Below are positions 43,918 through 45,135 of a DNA stretch of 45,135 bases, piece after piece. A model generated the notes under the pieces. The model was not told the DNA's origin, ran no database searches, and saw only the letters and a list, made by a program, of their open reading frames with translations. The DNA comes from Corynebacterium kroppenstedtii. GTDB lineage: Bacteria > Actinomycetota > Actinomycetes > Mycobacteriales > Mycobacteriaceae. The stretch spans positions 1 to 45,135 of the forward strand of contig NZ_QFRA01000012.1 of the NCBI RefSeq assembly GCF_003243515.1, in the 5' to 3' direction. Position numbers and translations under genes: made by a program. Each line of letters begins with the position of its first letter. The stretch's first letter is position 1.

Positions 43918-44814
43918 ATGAGTGATCCCGTCTTTGTGTATGGCTTCGCCGGATATCCCGACGGAGCATTTCCCTCATTAGCCGACATTGTTGGTCCGCG
44001 TGATGACGACACCGGCCAACTCGGTGGGCAACGTGACGGCGACCTCGGCGGTGACACTGATGCGCACGGGCAGAAGTCACTGACCCAGTACGACGTGGGT
44101 GATGTCGTTCTTCTCACGGGCTCGGAAGGCCGTCATGCCGTTACCGTGAAACGCCTGGTGGCGGGGGATTCGCTGGTCTTGGTTAATGGTGAGGGTGATT
44201 GGCTCCGGTGCACAGTGGAGTCCACCCCGTCAAAGACGCAGCTGAGGGCCACAGTTCTTGAGGCCGGTCACACAAGGATGCCCAATCCTCCAATTACCGT
44301 CGTCCAAGCCCTTCCCAAGTCTGATCGGTCCGAACTAGCGGTCGATCTAGCGTGCCAGGCGGGGGCCGACGCTATCGTCCCGTGGTCGGCATCCCGCTCG
44401 ATTGCTCGGTGGAAGGGCAAAGAGAAGAAGGCGGGCGCCAAGTGGGCAGATACCGCTGTGGCGTCGTCGAAACAGACCCGACGGGCGCGCTTTCCACGGA
44501 TCGCTGCTTTATCAACGACGGATGACGTCGTCAATGCCATTGAACAAGTCACGCAATCAGGCGGCCTCTCTCTTGTGCTGGAGGAATCGGAATCGGTGCC
44601 CGTGACCGCGCTGTCCGACAAACTACGTCAGGCGTCGCAAATCATGCTCATTGTGGGGCCCGAAGGTGGCATCGCACCTGATGAGCATGATGCTTTTGTT
44701 CGTGCGGGTGCTACCTCCGTTGTTCTTGGCCCCGAAGTATTGCGAACTGCCACGGCAGCGAGCGTCGCTCTCGGCGCGGTGAATGTGCTGGCTGGGCGTT
44801 GGTCCGAGGCGTGA
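43918..44814 (+). CDS. rsmE: 16S rRNA m3U1498 methyltransferase RsmE
   Basis: SPOUT-class methyltransferase that modifies U1498 of 16S rRNA. 298 residues, about 50 more than usual; the surplus is an acidic, Asp/Gly-rich segment near the N-terminus (about residues 15-60), before VGDVVLLTGSEGRHAVTVKRLVAGDSLVLVNGEG, the PUA-like RNA-binding part. The knot domain is seen in QALPKSDRSELAVDLACQAGADAIVPW, SRSIARW, ARFPRIAAL and IMLIVGPEGGIAPDEHDAF with VLGPEVLRTATAA. Located between dnaJ and phoH, as in mycobacteria. Confidence 0.93.
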   Translation: MSDPVFVYGFAGYPDGAFPSLADIVGPRDDDTGQLGGQRDGDLGGDTDAHGQKSLTQYDVGDVVLLTGSEGRHAVTVKRLVAGDSLVLVNGEGDWLRCTVESTPSKTQLRATVLEAGHTRMPNPPITVVQALPKSDRSELAVDLACQAGADAIVPWSASRSIARWKGKEKKAGAKWADTAVASSKQTRRARFPRIAALSTTDDVVNAIEQVTQSGGLSLVLEESESVPVTALSDKLRQASQIMLIVGPEGGIAPDEHDAFVRAGATSVVLGPEVLRTATAASVALGAVNVLAGRWSEA

Positions 44815-44896
44815 GAGGCGTGCATATGAGCGTCGGGGCGACGAGGACCACACTGCACGCTACACTGAGTGAGCACACTAACCAGGGAGGTTTCCA

Positions 44897-45135
44897 CTGA
44901 GTACGTCGAATTCGGCATCCCGACGTCAATCCCCACGGTCCGGCACTCCGCGGGCGCTAGCCGGTGACGATCACGAGAGCGTCGTGTCGTCGGCTATATC
45001 GCCCTTAAGCTTTGATCTTGACGATGAGTACGCACCGCAGGTCCTCGGCCCGGTGGATCAGAACCTCCGCATCGTGGAGCGGTCAGTGGACGCCGATGTC
45101 CATGTTCGCGGCGCCCGGGTCACGGTGTCCGGCAG
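44897..45135 (+). CDS. phoH: PhoH-like protein, N-terminal part, probable CTG start
   Basis: The frame begins after a stop at 44879 and runs off the window. CTG 44897 stands six bases after GGGAGG (44885-44890); no ATG, GTG or TTG is closer, and the next GTG (44984) has only a weak site. About 79 codons are visible: a polar N-terminal region, then LSFDLDDEYAPQVLGPVDQNLRIVERSVDADVHVRGARVTVSG, the conserved start of PhoH family proteins (predicted ATPases with an N-terminal KH-like domain). The ATPase motifs are outside the window. Position next to rsmE supports the call. Confidence 0.8.
   Translation, partial: MSTSNSASRRQSPRSGTPRALAGDDHESVVSSAISPLSFDLDDEYAPQVLGPVDQNLRIVERSVDADVHVRGARVTVSG

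Overview
The window is a stretch of chromosome from a Corynebacterium-like actinobacterium. The evidence is the conserved gene order ndk-rne-rplU-rpmA-obg-proB-proA-nadD-rsfS-gpgP-degV-comEA-comEC-holA-rpsT-lepA, followed later by hemW-hrcA-dnaJ-rsmE-phoH, together with moderately high GC, frequent GTG starts and corynebacterial-style protein sequences. The species cannot be fixed from the sequence alone. There is no rRNA, tRNA, insertion sequence, prophage or CRISPR array that I can see.

Layout. (1) 1-14,534: the end of ndk, a long leader and a very large RNase E/G gene, the L21/L27 pair, a lysine permease of LysP type inserted between rpmA and obg, then obg, proline synthesis (proB, proA), NAD synthesis (nadD), ribosome silencing (rsfS), a GpgP-type phosphatase and a DegV protein. 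(2) 14,535-18,310: an intergenic region with two consensus DnaA boxes as a perfect inverted repeat, then comEA and comEC, both broken (one frameshift in comEA; a frameshift, a nonsense codon and another frameshift in comEC). (3) 18,307-22,701: holA (its ATG overlaps the ancestral comEC stop), rpsT, a PemK-like gene and lepA. (4) 22,724-26,777: a secreted HNH nuclease-like lipoprotein on the minus strand with a near-perfect mycobacterial-type LexA box at its promoter, a second lipoprotein, a 3-hydroxyacyl-CoA dehydrogenase and a membrane protein with a degenerate J-like domain. (5) 26,832-34,735, minus strand: crtB-like prenyl synthase, an AecD/PatB-type C-S lyase, then a peptide transporter whose second permease and two ATPases are fused into one chain. 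(6) 34,880-37,588: two tiny translationally coupled membrane proteins (one only 26 residues) and malQ with a single-base frameshift. (7) 37,589-45,135: fadD15-like acyl-CoA ligase, a conserved hypothetical, hemW, hrcA, a CIRCE operator, dnaJ, rsmE and the beginning of phoH, which seems to start with CTG.

How the parts fit. The left half is mostly translation, ribosome assembly and basic metabolism in one direction, likely as overlapping operons. The right half mixes lipid activation, peptide uptake with sulfur amino-acid cleavage, and heat-shock control. The most noteworthy signals are regulatory (LexA box on a nuclease lipoprotein, paired DnaA boxes, CIRCE placed inside hrcA-dnaJ) and evolutionary (selective decay of DNA-uptake genes, a malQ frameshift next to a catalytic residue, a three-domain transporter fusion).
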